Source: Sciurus carolinensis
Taxonomy: Eukaryota > Chordata > Mammalia > Rodentia > Sciuridae
Reading direction: 5' to 3'
NCBI RefSeq assembly: GCF_902686445.1
Contig: NC_062214.1
Coordinates: 40,557,454 to 40,621,453, forward strand
DNA length: 64,000 bases
Shown: positions 35,378-46,517 of the stretch, piece by piece
Layout: the number at the start of each line of letters is the position of its first letter
How positions within the stretch are numbered: position 1 is the first letter of the stretch
Notes under the pieces: generated by a model
The model's database searches: none
What the model saw: only the letters and a program-made list of their open reading frames with translations
What the model was told of the DNA's origin: nothing
Position numbers and translations under genes: made by a program

Positions 35378-36487
35378 TCACAGGAACATGGGGGAGGTGT
35401 GTAGCACAGGCTCACTAGCACACTTCTTTGGATGGTCAGGGGAATTGGAATGATCATGGGTCATGGGTGAGGCCAAACCCTCTGACACCCAGGTTTTCAC
35501 TTGGACCTTGCAGCCTTGCCCCTGGCTTATCTGGTGCTGGAGAATCAGGTACATAGCCACTGTATCATTGAACTTTTTATTGACTAAAGACACCCAGGTC
35601 TTGTATGGGTTATAATCCATGTCACAAAGGATTGTCATTGCAGGGTCTGGGCGTTTGGGGAGTGGCTCACTAAATTGATGTACTGAATACTCCTCACCCT
35701 CCTTCAGCCATGGGCACTGGAGGATTTCCTCTACTGTGGGTCACTCCACAGGGTTCTTGGTCAGCATTTTGCAGATGAGCCTTCTTGCTTGGGTGGGAAC
35801 ACGATCAGGAATGTGGTACCTTGCCTCTACAATGTTTCACCAGTTCCTAAGTGAACATCTTCATAAATGGGTGTCTCCCTGATGACATAAAATACAGAAT
35901 GACACCTAGGCTCCAGACATCCACCAGGGGGCCTTGTTGTTTTCTTGCTGGATGATTTTGGGGTCAAGGTAAGGGAGAGTACCCTGGAAACTGCTCAGCT
36001 TCTGCACAGGTATGAACTTCATGCTTAAGCCAAAGTCAAGGAGTTTGATATTGCTGCAGGCATTCACCACGATGTTCTCTATCTTCAGGTATTGGTATTT
36101 GATGCCTTTCTTGTGGCAGTGGCCCACTGTACACATGATCTGCCTGAATAGTCTCTGGGCCTCCTCCCCCTGCATGCCACCAGACTGGATGTGGTCAAGT
36201 AGCTATCCCCCATCTGCATGCTCAATTATGATGTAGATATGTTTACTGGTTTCAATAACCTGAAATAGCTGGGTCACATTGGGATGTTTGAGACTCATCA
36301 TCACATTTGGTTCATGGTGTCCCGAGAAGTTCTCTTTTTCCTTTGACAGGATTTTCACTGCCACCTCCATCCTAGTAAGGAGATGGTGGGCTAGTTTTAC
36401 CTGGGAAAACCCACCATGTCCAGTGACCCTCAGAACCGTATAATGGTCCATATAAGCCATCTCACCACAGGAACTGGGCCCCTGCAA
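35378..36487 (-). pseudogene. Smok-like (MARK-related) sperm motility kinase pseudogene
   Basis: A single-exon Ser/Thr kinase relic. The minus strand from 36487 gives a glycine loop (GHGGFSQV), the VAVKIL lysine, 'HPNVTQLFQVIETSKHIYII', then a TAG stop at 36203-36205 in the same frame. It continues through the catalytic region: HRD is replaced by YQY (KGIKYQYLKIENI), DFG is kept (LLDFGLSMKF) and the APE region is altered (LPYLDPKI). A frameshift near 35915-35930 precedes a WSLGVILYFM segment in another frame. A UBA-like stretch follows at 35530-35638 (MTILCDMDYNPYKTW...DTVAMYLILQ), then a basic C-terminus ending near 35378. The order kinase-UBA-tail and lack of introns match the rodent sperm motility kinases, which derive from MARK kinases. 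Stop, frameshift and loss of the catalytic Asp make it non-functional. Which member it descends from cannot be told. Confidence 0.8.
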
Positions 36488-36552
36488 CTAGTCTGACTAC
36501 TCTTGCTTCGAATCCTAAGCAGGAACACCAACTAAGGATCTGAGGATGCTAA

Positions 36553-36555
36553 GGA

Positions 36556-36607
<52 letters not shown>

Positions 36608-36608
36608 G
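36553..36608. repeat. (GAAA)n microsatellite
   Basis: About 13 GAAA units just 5' of the kinase pseudogene start (which reads leftwards), followed by A-rich sequence with CAAAA units. Purine-only on the plus strand. Confidence 0.95.
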
Positions 36609-36609
36609 A

Positions 36610-37258
36610 AAAAATGAAAACAACAAACCAAAATCAAAAACAAAACAAACCCCTGCACCCCATAACCTCATAATGACTCTCTGTTTGGTCAGATCAAACT
36701 GGGTCAGAAAGCCCAGTCATGCCTACACATAACCTCCAGTGATCATCTCCCTCTGGGGCCTCTGGGACATTTTCACTTCCATGATAAGAACAAGAAAGGA
36801 TCCAGAAGATTTTACTTCAGTGGATTATGATTAGAAATTAAAATTTGTATAATACTTCAATGGACTTTTCATTTTAAGTCTTAAACTCTAATAATGTTAG
36901 ACTTTGAAAGATCTCAACATATCTACACTCAAGGTATTCAATTCCCTTTAATTCCTGATCCAAAAAATCAGTGTCAAAAGGCTGAAAGATGGTAGCATCT
37001 CACTCACATCATGATAGTGTAACAAAATTCTCTGTTGCTTAAGGCTTTATAGAGTCTGGTATTAACACCTATGTGGTTGAGAGGAAGTGTTCATCCTGAA
37101 TTCCCTTAAGGTCCTCATCATATTTCTCATTAAAATCCCTTGAATGCAAAACACAGTGGGTTGATATATTCAAAAAGATAAAGGACAAAATGTAGAATCC
37201 AAGAATGCAGAATCAGCAAAAGTGTCTGTCCCAAAGGGATAAGAAATGGAGGTGTTTT
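36610..37258. other. Unique DNA, no gene seen
   Basis: No repeat family or coding frame was recognised. Confidence 0.4.
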
Positions 37259-37261
37259 CAG

Positions 37262-37436
37262 ATGAATGGGTCCCTTCATGCTGCTATGACAAAATAACTT
37301 GAACCAGGTAATTTATTAACAAAAATTAATTCCTCCCAGTTCTGTAGAATATCAAGTTCAAGGTCAAAGCATTTGGTTGCTGGTCCTCATGTGATGGAAG
37401 GGGCAGAAGGTTGGAACTAATTCCCTCAAGTACTAT
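37262..37436 (+). repeat. Ancient mammalian repeat (family not named)
   Basis: 'ccttcatgctgctatgacaa' 'aataacttgaaccaggtaat' 'ttattaacaaaaattaattc' 'ctcccagttctgtagaatat' and 'gtcctcatgtgatggaaggg' match a widespread old element starting like 'ctgctataacaaaatacc'. It is cut by the SINE to its right. Confidence 0.5.
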
Positions 37437-37439
37437 TTA

Positions 37440-37612
37440 TTTTTACTTGGATGTTCTGGTGATTGAACCCAGGGCCTTACAAATGTTAGGCAAATGCTGT
37501 ACCACAGAGTTACATCCCCAGTCTTTTGAGACAAGATCTTGCTAATGTGCTCAGGTTAGGCTTGAATGTTTTATCTTCCTGTTTCAGTGTCCCAAGTAGA
37601 TAGGCTTTCAGC
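37440..37612 (-). mobile_element. B1-ID dimeric SINE, minus strand
   Basis: The plus strand shows the complement of an ID half ('ggtgattgaacccagggcct', 'gctgtaccacagagttacat' 'ccccag'), then of a B1 half ('ttttgagacaagatcttgct', 'aggcttgaatgttttatctt' 'cctgtttcagtgtcccaagt'). It ends next to the MaLR LTR. Confidence 0.75.
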
Positions 37613-37616
37613 CTAT

Positions 37617-38037
37617 TGTGGTTTAAATATGAGATGTCCCCCAAGCTCCTGACTTATTACAGGAATATTCAAACAAAATGATTGGATTGTAAGAGCCATA
37701 AACTAGTTTCAGTGCCCAACAGGGTGGTAACTATGGTAACTATAGACAAGTGGAGTGTGAGAGGAGTTGGGTCAATGGCATCATGGGTAGGAAGGGTTCT
37801 TCTCTGCATTCCCTTCCCTTCTCTCTGCTTTTTGCCATGAGGTAAGCAGCTTTCCTCTGCTGAGCTCTTGCCATATTGATGGGTTGCCTCACCTTGAGTC
37901 CAGAGGAATGGAGTTGGCCATTCGTGGACTGAGAACACTGAAATCATGAGTCCTGGACAAATTTTGTTTTCTCTAAACTCTTCTTGTCATGGATAGTGGG
38001 CATTGATTATAGTGACCAAAAAAAGCTAACTGAAACA
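37617..38037 (+). mobile_element. MaLR LTR (ERVL-MaLR type)
   Basis: It starts TGTGGTTTAAATATGAGATG with 'tcccccaagctcctga', runs through 'gattggattgtaagagcca', 'ggtaactatagacaagtgga' and 'gccatattgatgggttgcct', and ends 'aaaaagctaactgaaaca'. This is the layout of rodent MaLR LTRs (TG...CA ends). Its last part would hold the promoter and poly(A) region. The internal region follows directly, so this is the 5' LTR of a partial element. A related solo LTR lies at 53682. Confidence 0.75.
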
Positions 38038-38530
38038 TATTTGGTTCTGAGAATTTGATTATGTTTTGCTCACATCCTGAGACTCTGTGGGATTCTGAAT
38101 ATAAAAGTGATACATCAATTTATGTGGTGGAGGAAATTTCAAGACAGCAGAGCATTCCATCCCCAGCATGAATACTACTGGCAGTCATTAGTCTGATTTA
38201 TGGTGAGAACGGTTTATGATGAGGAGCAGAATATAGAGCTGAAAAACTTTGCAAAGCTGCAGTTTGACCAGGAAAGTGCATGTAAAGCTGTGGCTAAGGA
38301 GGGTGTGCTTGTTGAAGTGATTACAGCCCCTAAAGAGATGCCAACTACTATCCACAAACAGTACCCTCTAGATCATACCCACTAAGGGCTCCAGGATGCA
38401 AAAGAAAATATTTGTTTGAAAATCAATCATGGGACACTATACTGGCCAAGGGGATGCCTAAAAATAATTTCAACATGCTGAGGTAGACAGGCCCTCAGAG
38501 GCTACTTCAGCCTTGATTCCACACACAATG
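38038..38530 (+). mobile_element. MaLR internal region fragment
   Basis: It begins 'tatttggttctgagaattt' right after the LTR. The short open frame 38200-38385 falls in a stretch ('gatgaggagcagaatataga', 'gaccaggaaagtgcatgtaa', 'gatcatacccactaagggct') that matches MaLR internal sequence in rodents. These elements have no env and only degraded gag/pro-like remains, and nothing here can encode a working product. No 3' LTR was found, so the element is truncated near 38530. Confidence 0.6.
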
Positions 38531-38534
38531 CATA

Positions 38535-39125
38535 CACATGTTACATCATGACATCAGTAACTTAGGGGGATGGAGATGTAGATGTATAGGAGCAGCATTC
38601 TGTTGTTACTGAACTTACCCAGCTATAAGTTCACATCAGAGTGTTTTCCCTTTCTCATGTAAAATAGAATGCTCATGAGAACCACAAAGAAATACCTACA
38701 GAATATACCTCTCCAAAATGTCCCTGTAGTGAAAGGAGAGTTTCTCACTTCTACTGGTGGGTGGGGTCTGTGTAAGTGGTAGGCCTCTGCAGTCAAGCAG
38801 CTCTTAGCAGGCTCTGCCCACCCATGTTCCAGCAGACTGCAGAAGCTCACAGCCAATTTTCTCTTTCAGGATTTGTGTGTTCTGAATCCAAACAATGAAA
38901 CACACCTCTGAAAACCCCATAGCAGCCTGTTTAGCTTAACTCCTACTCTGTGGCTTTATTTCCTCCTCCCATCTTGGTAGGACAGCTATTCTTTGGTTTC
39001 CAGTACCTCTTTCCATTACTAGATGAGAGTCTATAACCTCCCAATCTCACAATAGCAGCATCACTAGCCCTGGAAATTGAAACACCATTAATATATACTA
39101 CTAGCCCTTGACATGCAGAAAGTTT
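38535..39125. other. Unique DNA, no gene seen
   Basis: No recognised family. Short frames on the minus strand have no domains. Confidence 0.4.
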
Positions 39126-39129
39126 GCTA

Positions 39130-39262
39130 TATATCTTATCCAATGTGACTCTGGCATAATCATTTGAGGTTGTTTTTAGTATTTGCTTTTTATGACATGA
39201 AAACAGCCACTGAGACATAGCGTGACTTGCCCAAGTTTCTGTATCACACAACTCATGGGCCT
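39130..39262 (+). repeat. MIR fragment
   Basis: 'tatcttatccaatgtgactc' and 'aacagccactgagacatagc' 'gtgacttgcccaagtttctg' 'tatcacacaactcatggg' follow the MIR core. Confidence 0.6.
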
Positions 39263-39264
39263 AG

Positions 39265-41515
39265 TCATTACCTCCAGGTGATTTGCCCCTCCTGTGATCT
39301 GTCCTCTTCCTGCTTCTCTGAGAGTCTGGCTTCAATCACTCCCATTTCATCTCTTTTCCATGACAAATCATCAGTGCACTCAGATGCCAGACACCATTCT
39401 ATGGACAGAATAGAAAAATTACAGTTACACAAGACCATCCAGACTAAGATTGTTTTAAAACATACAGTGTTGCCTACAGGATCAATGGTAGTAGGGAACG
39501 GTCTTCAGTCAAGAATTTTCAAAGATACTGTATCTCTTAGAGTTTAAAAATATCCGTGATATTCAGAGATGTTCTAATCAACCCTAGTTCCCAGTACTCT
39601 TGTAAAACAATTGAATCTTCATATTTTACCAGTATTACTACTAGCCTTTAGGGTTTGATCTGGTCAAGGGTATGTTGTAGGAGACAAGGGACCGAAGTAG
39701 TCTCATCTAAGCAGGGTGGAAAGACAAACATAGAAGTAAATGACTACATTGAAAACTCACAATCCAAGAAATCCAAGAAACCAAGAAGGAAGCCTGAAGT
39801 TTATTAAAACTAAGAAAGTCAAAGTGTTTGATAAAGTTGGAATATGGAGCCAAGAGTGAATGTACGCACCCACACACATGAAACATAAAAGAAGGGAGGA
39901 GAGGTAATCTTGGTGGTTTATAACTATACCACTAAGGCATTCTACCTGGTCTAAATTAGTATGTTTGACTTCACAAAGTAAAATTAACAACCAATCAGAC
40001 TACATGTCAATCTGTCGGGTTATCTCCCTAGTAGGGACCAAAACCACAGAACTAAAACCCAGTTTAAGCAGATCTACAAGCATCAACTTTTCTTCCTCCC
40101 CTGTTGTCTTGAGTAGAGATGCTCACTGGACATGGGAGCCTTTGCTCCACTAAGAAGCTCTTGCTTTTCTGCCACTTATCCTTCCCTACACAATTATATC
40201 AAATCCTTTGCTGAAGGACATTTTAACCACTTTTTCCAGCAGCTAAGTTTTTTTTTTTTTTAATTTGAAGCAGAAAAGGATTTAAGAAAAAGAGGAATAA
40301 GTAGCCAAAAGTCAAAGATGCTTAAGAAAAAGTATAAATTCTTTCTTGTTAAGAATAAAAGTCAGTGTGATTGAACAAATAAGCTAGATAGTTTCTGAAT
40401 GAAATATAAAAATTGATGAAATATTGATTTGATTTGTTACTAACACCTCCCTCATAATGAATCCCTTATTTTGAATAAAATGCCAATATATTCCCATGAA
40501 ACGTCAAAAAAATGCCTAGAGAAAAAACCCAGCATCTTGGTATGAATATATGTTAATACTTAAATTTTTACTAATAAATATGCATATATAAATATGCTAT
40601 AGATAAGTATTTATGTATAAATAGATATTGTGTGCATACATATATACTTGTATACAGTTTAAATTGTGTGTGTATATAGTTTATAATGCTCAATTTTTTC
40701 TAATTACATGGTCAAGAATTTTGAGATCAAGAAGAATTCTGATAATTATAATTATATCCTATTCGATGCTATATTATAATTGGAATTATATACAGATTGT
40801 TACACTATTATTACAAAAGTGTCAATGAAGGTGTTGGTTAAAAATCAAAACCAAGAGTTTATAGGTTCAGAGTATAAATTAATTCATGACTTTTTCTCCT
40901 ATTTTGGAATTTCATTTTATGTAGAAAGTGCTATGGTATTCAAGTATTTTATAATAATGAGAAAACTAAGTCCATTTTGAATTATTTTCACTTTTAGTGT
41001 GATTTTTTTGTGTGTGTATTAATTAAGAATGTGATGGAGTGTGCTTATTAAGTCACATATGTAAATTGTAGAGCAAGTGTCAGCTCTGCCAAAAAGAATG
41101 GTTATTTCCCTTGTAGTACTGATCTGATCCAGGAGATTATTTTTCTTTTGTTCTTGCCTAAATTAAAAATATAAATGCATTAATGTGAAAAATCAACAAA
41201 GGTTTATGATATGAAAATGCCATGCTATTTGCATATGTATACAAAATATACATATAAATGTGTAATAATTTTATTGGCTTATTGCATAATAAAGTAAACA
41301 TAATCAGAACTCCATCACTACTAAATTTTTGATCATTTAGAAAGGATCTGGACGGTGGTGTTTTTTCTATCTAGAAAATAACACTTATTAGTAACTCAAA
41401 CAATATTGGAATAGACATATTGCATATATTTTGTTTAACACTGCACTATCAGCACATCATCTAGATACCTCACTCATTTTATATAGTATATATCTTAATT
41501 AAATAATGATAATTA
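39265..41515. other. Unique AT-rich DNA, no gene seen
   Basis: A T run lies at about 40247-40262 and alternating AT/TA low complexity at about 40545-40680. No coding region or RNA gene was recognised up to the L1-A insertion point. Confidence 0.4.
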
Positions 41516-41527
41516 CAACAGATACAG

Positions 41528-41786
41528 TTTTTTTTTTTATTGTATACAAATGGGATACATGTTGTTTCTCTATTTGTACATAGAGTCAAGGCATACCATT
41601 TGTGTAACCATACGTTTACATAGGGCAATGGTGTTTATATTTTTTCCCTCCCCCCCCAACCCCTCCCACACCTCTTTTCCCTCTATACAGTCCTTCTTTC
41701 CTTCATTCTTACCGCTCTCCTTATCCCTAACCCTAAACCTAACCCTAAACCTAATGCTAACGCCTACCACCCCCCATTATATGTCC
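41528..41786 (-). other. L1-A 3' UTR with telomere-like tract
   Basis: Starts at the A-rich tail (T run on the plus strand). It contains a strongly strand-asymmetric block at 41645-41775: runs of C on the plus strand, G on the L1 sense strand. At 41724-41761 the plus strand reads as CCCTAA and AACCTAA units in series, so the sense strand shows TTAGGG/TTAGGTTTAGGG units. Mammalian L1 3' UTRs commonly have a G-rich polypurine tract able to form quadruplexes. The telomere-like wording is the notable part. Confidence 0.8.
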
Positions 41787-44700
41787 TCATCCGCTTATCA
41801 GCGAGATCATTCGTCCTTTAGTTTTTTCAGATTGCCTTATCTCACTTAGCATGATATTCTCCAATTTCGTCCATTTGCCTACAAATGCCATAATTTTATG
41901 ATTCTTCATTGCGGAGTAATATTCCATTGTATATATATGCCACAGTTTCTTTATCCATTCATCAACTGAAGGGCATCTAGGTTGGTTCCACAATCTGGCT
42001 ATGGTGAATTGAGCAGCAATGAACATTGATGTGGCTGTATCTCTGTAGTATGCTGATTTTAAGTCCTTTGGGTATAGGCCAAGGAGTGGGATAGCTGGGT
42101 CAAATGGTGTTTCCATTCCAAGCTTTCTGAGGAATGTCCACACTGCTTTCCAGAGTGGCTACACTAATTTGCAGCCCCACCAGCAATGTATGAGTGTTCC
42201 TTTTTCACCACATCCTCGTCAACACCTATTATTGCTTGTATTCTTGATAATCGCCATTCTAATTGGGGTGAGATGAAATCTTAGCGTAGTTTTGATTTGC
42301 ATTTCCCTTATTACTAGGGATGTTGAACATTTTTTCATATCTGTTGATTACTTGTACATCTTCTTCTGTGAAGTGTCTGTTCATTTCCTTAGCCCATTTG
42401 TTGATTGGATTATTTGTATTCTTCATGTAGAGTTTTTTGAGTTCTTTATAGATTCTGGAAATTAGCGCTCTATCTGAGGTATGGTTGGCAAAGATATTCT
42501 CCCACTCTGTAGTCTCTCTCTTCACATTTCTGATAGTTTCCTTTGCTGAGAGAAAGCTTTTTAGTTTGAATCTATCCCAGTTGTTGATTCTTGCTTTTAT
42601 TTCTTGTGCTATGGGAGTCCTGTTGAGGAAGTCTGGTCCTAAGCCGACATGTTGAAGCTCTGGACCTACTTTTTCTTCTATAAGATGCAAGGTCTCTGGT
42701 CTGATTCCGAGATCCTTAATCCATTTGAGTTTAGTTTCGTGCATGGTGAGAGATAGGGGTTTAATTTCATTCTATTGCATATGGTTTTCCAGTTTTCCCA
42801 GCACCATTTGTTGAAGAGGCTATCTTTTCTCCATTGCATATTTTTGGAACCTTTGTCTAGTATGAGAAAATTGTATTTATTTGGGTTTGTGTCCATGTCC
42901 TCTATTCTGTACCATTGATCTACCTGTCTATTTTGGTACCAATACCATGCCGTTTTTGTTACTATTGCTTTGTAGTAGAGTTGAAGATCTGGAATTGCAA
43001 TACCCCCTGCTTCGCTCTTGCTACTGAGGATTGCTTTAGCTATTCTAGGTTTTTTATTCTTCCAGATGAATTTCATAATTGCTTGCTCTATTTCTGCAAG
43101 GTACATCTTTGGGATTTTAATTGGAATTGCATTGAATCTGTATAGTACTTTAGGTAGAATGGCCATTTTGACAATATTAATTCTTCCTATCCAGGAACAT
43201 GGGAGATCTTTCCATCTTCTAAGGTTTTCTTTAATTTCTTTCTTTAGTGTTCTGTAGTTCTCATTGTAGAGGTCTTTCACCTCTTTTGTGAGATTGATTC
43301 CCAAGTATTTTATTTTTTTCGATGCTATTGTGAATGGGGTAGTTTTCCTAATTTCTTTTTCTGAAGATTCATCACTGATGTATAAAAATGCATTGGATTT
43401 ATGAGCATTGATCTTGTAACCTGCTACTTTGCTGAATTCACTTATGAGTTCTAAAAGTTTTCTGGTGGAATTTCCAGGTTCCTCTAAATATATAATCATG
43501 TCATCAGCGAACAGGGATAGTTTGAGTTCTTCTTTTCCTATTCGTATCCCTTTAATTTCTTTGGTTTGTCTGATTGCTCTGGCTAGAGTCTCAAGGACGA
43601 TGTTGAATAGAAGCGGTGAAAGAGGGCATCCCTGCTTTGTTCCAGTTTTTAGGGGGAACACTTTCAGTTTTTCACCATTTAGAATGATATTAGCCATGGG
43701 CTTAGCGTAGATTGCCTTTATAATGTTAAGGAATGTTCCCACTACCCCAATTTTTTCTAGTGTTTTGAGCATGAAGGGGTGCTGTATTTTATCGAATGCT
43801 TTTTCTGCATCTATTGAAATAATCATGTGATTCTTAACTTTAAGTCTGTTGATATGGTGAATGACATTTATTGATTTCCGAATGTTGAACCAACCTTGCA
43901 TCCCTGGGATAAAACCCACTTGATCGTGGTGCACTATCTTTTTAATATATATTTGTATGCGATTTGCTAAAATTTTGTTGAGAATTTTTGCGTCGATGTT
44001 CATTAAGGATATTGGTCTGAAATTTTCTTTCCTCGATGTGTCTCTGTCTGATTTAGGTGTCAGGGTGATATTGGCTTCATAGAACGAGTTTGGGAGGGTT
44101 CCCTCCTCTTCTATTTCATGGAATAGTTTGAGGAGTATTGGAATGAGCTCTTCTTTAAAGGTTTTGTAGAACTCGGCTGAGAACCCATCTGGTCCTGGAC
44201 TTTTCTTTGTTGGTAGGCTTTTGATGACTTCTTCTATTTCATTACTTGAAATTGGTTTATTTAAGTTGTGTATGTCCTCCTCGTTCAGGCTAAGGGTTTA
44301 TCAATTTTATTTATTTTTTCAAAGAACCAACTATTTATTTTGTTAATTTTTCCAATTGTTTCTTTTGTTTCGATTTCGTTGATTTTGGCTCTGATTTTAA
44401 CTATTTCCTGTCTTCTACTACTTTGGTATTGGTCTGCTCTTCTTTTTCTAGCGCTTTGAGCTGTAGTGTTAAGTCGTTTATTTGTTGATTTCTACTTCTT
44501 TTTTGAATGCGCCCCATGAAATAAATCTTCCTCTGAGTACTGCTTTCATAGTGTCCCAGAGATTTTGATATGATGTGTCTTTGTTCTCGTTTACTTCTAA
44601 GAATTTTTTATTTCCCTCCTGATGTCTTCTGTTATCCATTCATCATATAATAGTGTATTATTTAATCTCCAGGTATTGGAGAAGTTTCTGTTTTTTATTC

Positions 44701-45437
44701 TGTCATTTATTTCTAATTTCAATCCATTATGATCTGATAGAGTACAAGGTAGTATCTCTATCTTCTTGTATTTGCTAACAGTAGCTTTGTGGCATAAAAT
44801 ACGGTGTATTTTAGAGAAGGATCCATGTGCTGCTGAGAAGAAAGTGTATTCGTTCTTTGTTGGATGGTATATTCTATATATGTCTGTTAAGTCTAAATTG
44901 TTGATTGTGTTGTTGAGATCTATAGTTTCTTTATTCAATTTTTGTTTGGACGATCTATCCAGTGGTGCGAGAGGTTTGTTAAAATCGCCTAGTATTATTG
45001 TGTTGTGGTCTATTTGATTTCTGGAATTGAGAAGGATTTGTTTGACGTACGTGGATGAGCCAATGTTTGGGGCATAGATATTTATGATTGTTATGTCTTG
45101 CTGATTTATGCTTCCCTTAAGCAGCATGTAATGTCCTTCTTTATCCCTTCTGACTAGTTTTGGTTTGAAGTCCACATTATCTGAAATGAGGATGGATACT
45201 TCAGTTTTTTTGCTGTGTCTGTGTGCATGGTATGTTTTTCCCCATCCTTTCACCTTTAGTCTATGGGTGTCTCTTTCTATGAGTCTCTTGCAGGCAGCAT
45301 ATTGTTGGATTTTTCTTTTTAATCCAATCTGCCAGTCTGTGTCTTTTGATTGATGAATTCAGGCCATTGACATTCAGGGTTATTATTGTGATATGATTTG
45401 TATTCCCAGTCAATTGACTCATATTTGTTTTTGACAT
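41787..45437 (-). pseudogene. L1-A ORF2 (endonuclease/reverse transcriptase), disrupted
   Basis: Relic of ORF2p, which nicks DNA and reverse-transcribes L1 RNA at the nick. Endonuclease part at 44597-45253: IYAPN and LGDFN are present, but the usual SKIDHIL reads SKIHRIL, losing a catalytic Asp. A 5-nt deletion near 45275 breaks the frame before it. About 186 bp between endonuclease and RT (junction near 44289) are missing relative to L1-B. The RT block at 42678-44003 keeps [15 protein letters not shown] and the FADD active site ([15 protein letters not shown]). Thumb and C-terminal parts follow in other frames (42259-42744; 41787-42143, ending [12 protein letters not shown]). Confidence 0.9.
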
Positions 45438-45468
45438 GATTTGGTTTCTCCTTTATTTGGCTATTCCT

Positions 45469-46517
45469 TTAGGCTAGCGCCTCCTGTTGCTGATTTGCAT
45501 CGTTGTTTTTCATCTCTTCCTCATGGAATATTTTGCTGAGAATGTTCTGTAATGCTGGCTTTCTTTTTGTAAATTCCTTTAGCTTTTGTTTATCATGGAA
45601 GGATCTTATTTCATCGTCAAATTTGAAGGTAAGTTTTGCTGGGTATAAGATTCTTGGTTGGCATCCGTTTTCTTTCAGGGCTTGGTATATGTTGTTCCAG
45701 GCCCTTCTAGCTTTTAGGGTCTGGATTGAAAAATCTGCTGATATTCTTATTGGTTTCCCTCTGAATGTAATTTGATTCTTTTCTCTCGCGGCCTTTAAAA
45801 TTCTGTCTTTATTTTGTATGTTAGGTATTTTCATAATAATGTGCCTTGGTGTGGGTCTGTTGTAATTTTGTATGTTTGGAGTTCTATGAGCCTCTTGTAC
45901 TTGGTTTTCCATTTCATTCTTCAGATTTGGGAAATTTTCTGTTATTATTTCATTGAATAGATTGTTCATTCCTTCGATTTGTTTCTCTAAGCCTTCCTCA
46001 ATCCCAATAATTCTTAAATTTGGCCTTTTCATGATATCCCATAATTCTTATAGATTCTGTTCATGATTTCTTATCATCTTTTCTGTTTGGCCAACTTTGC
46101 TTTCAAGATTAAATAACTTGTCTTCAATGTCTGAGGTTCTGTCTTCCAGGTGTTCTATCCTATTGGTTATGCTTTCTATGGAGTTTTTAACTTGGTTTAT
46201 TGTTTCCTTCATTTCAAGTATTTCAGTTTGTTTTTTTTTTTCAGTATCTCTAACTCTTTATCGAAATGATCTCTTGCTTCCCGTATTTGGTCTTTTAACT
46301 GTTGATTGGTGCGATCATTTAATGCCTGCATTTGCTCTTTCATCTCCTCCTTCAATGCCTGCATTTGCTCTTTCATCTCCTCATTAGCTTCCCTGATTGT
46401 TTTAATTACGTACATTCTGAACTCCCTTTCTGACATTTCTTCTGCTGTGCTGTCATTGGGTTTTATTGATGTAGTATCTAGGTTTGTTTGGGACATTTTC
46501 TTCCCTTGTTTTCTCAT
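45469..46517 (-). pseudogene. L1-A ORF1 (RNA-binding chaperone), disrupted
   Basis: Starts at the ATG at 46515-46517 (MRKQGKKMSQTNLD). The N-terminal block (46209-46517) covers the start of the coiled coil and ends in a frameshift at an A-rich run near 46229-46242. A TAA at 46048-46050 replaces a Gln codon found in L1-B. The RNA-recognition and C-terminal domains are open at 45469-46032 (KRPNLRIIGIEEG, RPTPRHIIMKIPNIQ, RKPALQNILSKIFHEEE). An 11-residue unit (EEMKEQMQALK/N) is tandemly doubled in the coiled coil compared with the single unit in L1-B. Confidence 0.9.

Noticed and set aside
35906..36487. Functional protein kinase gene
   Set aside because: An in-frame TAG, a frameshift and loss of the HRD catalytic Asp rule out an active enzyme.
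38200..38385. 61-codon plus-strand frame as a host small protein
   Set aside because: It falls within MaLR internal sequence directly behind a MaLR LTR.
41724..41761. Interstitial telomere from chromosome fusion
   Set aside because: The telomere-like units lie inside the L1-A 3' UTR between its tail and ORF2, with the TSD outside them. A fusion is not needed.
42915..43257. Plus-strand open frames over the L1 ORF2 regions (also 57065-57860 and others)
   Set aside because: They are antisense shadows of ORF2; the minus strand gives clear reverse transcriptase motifs.
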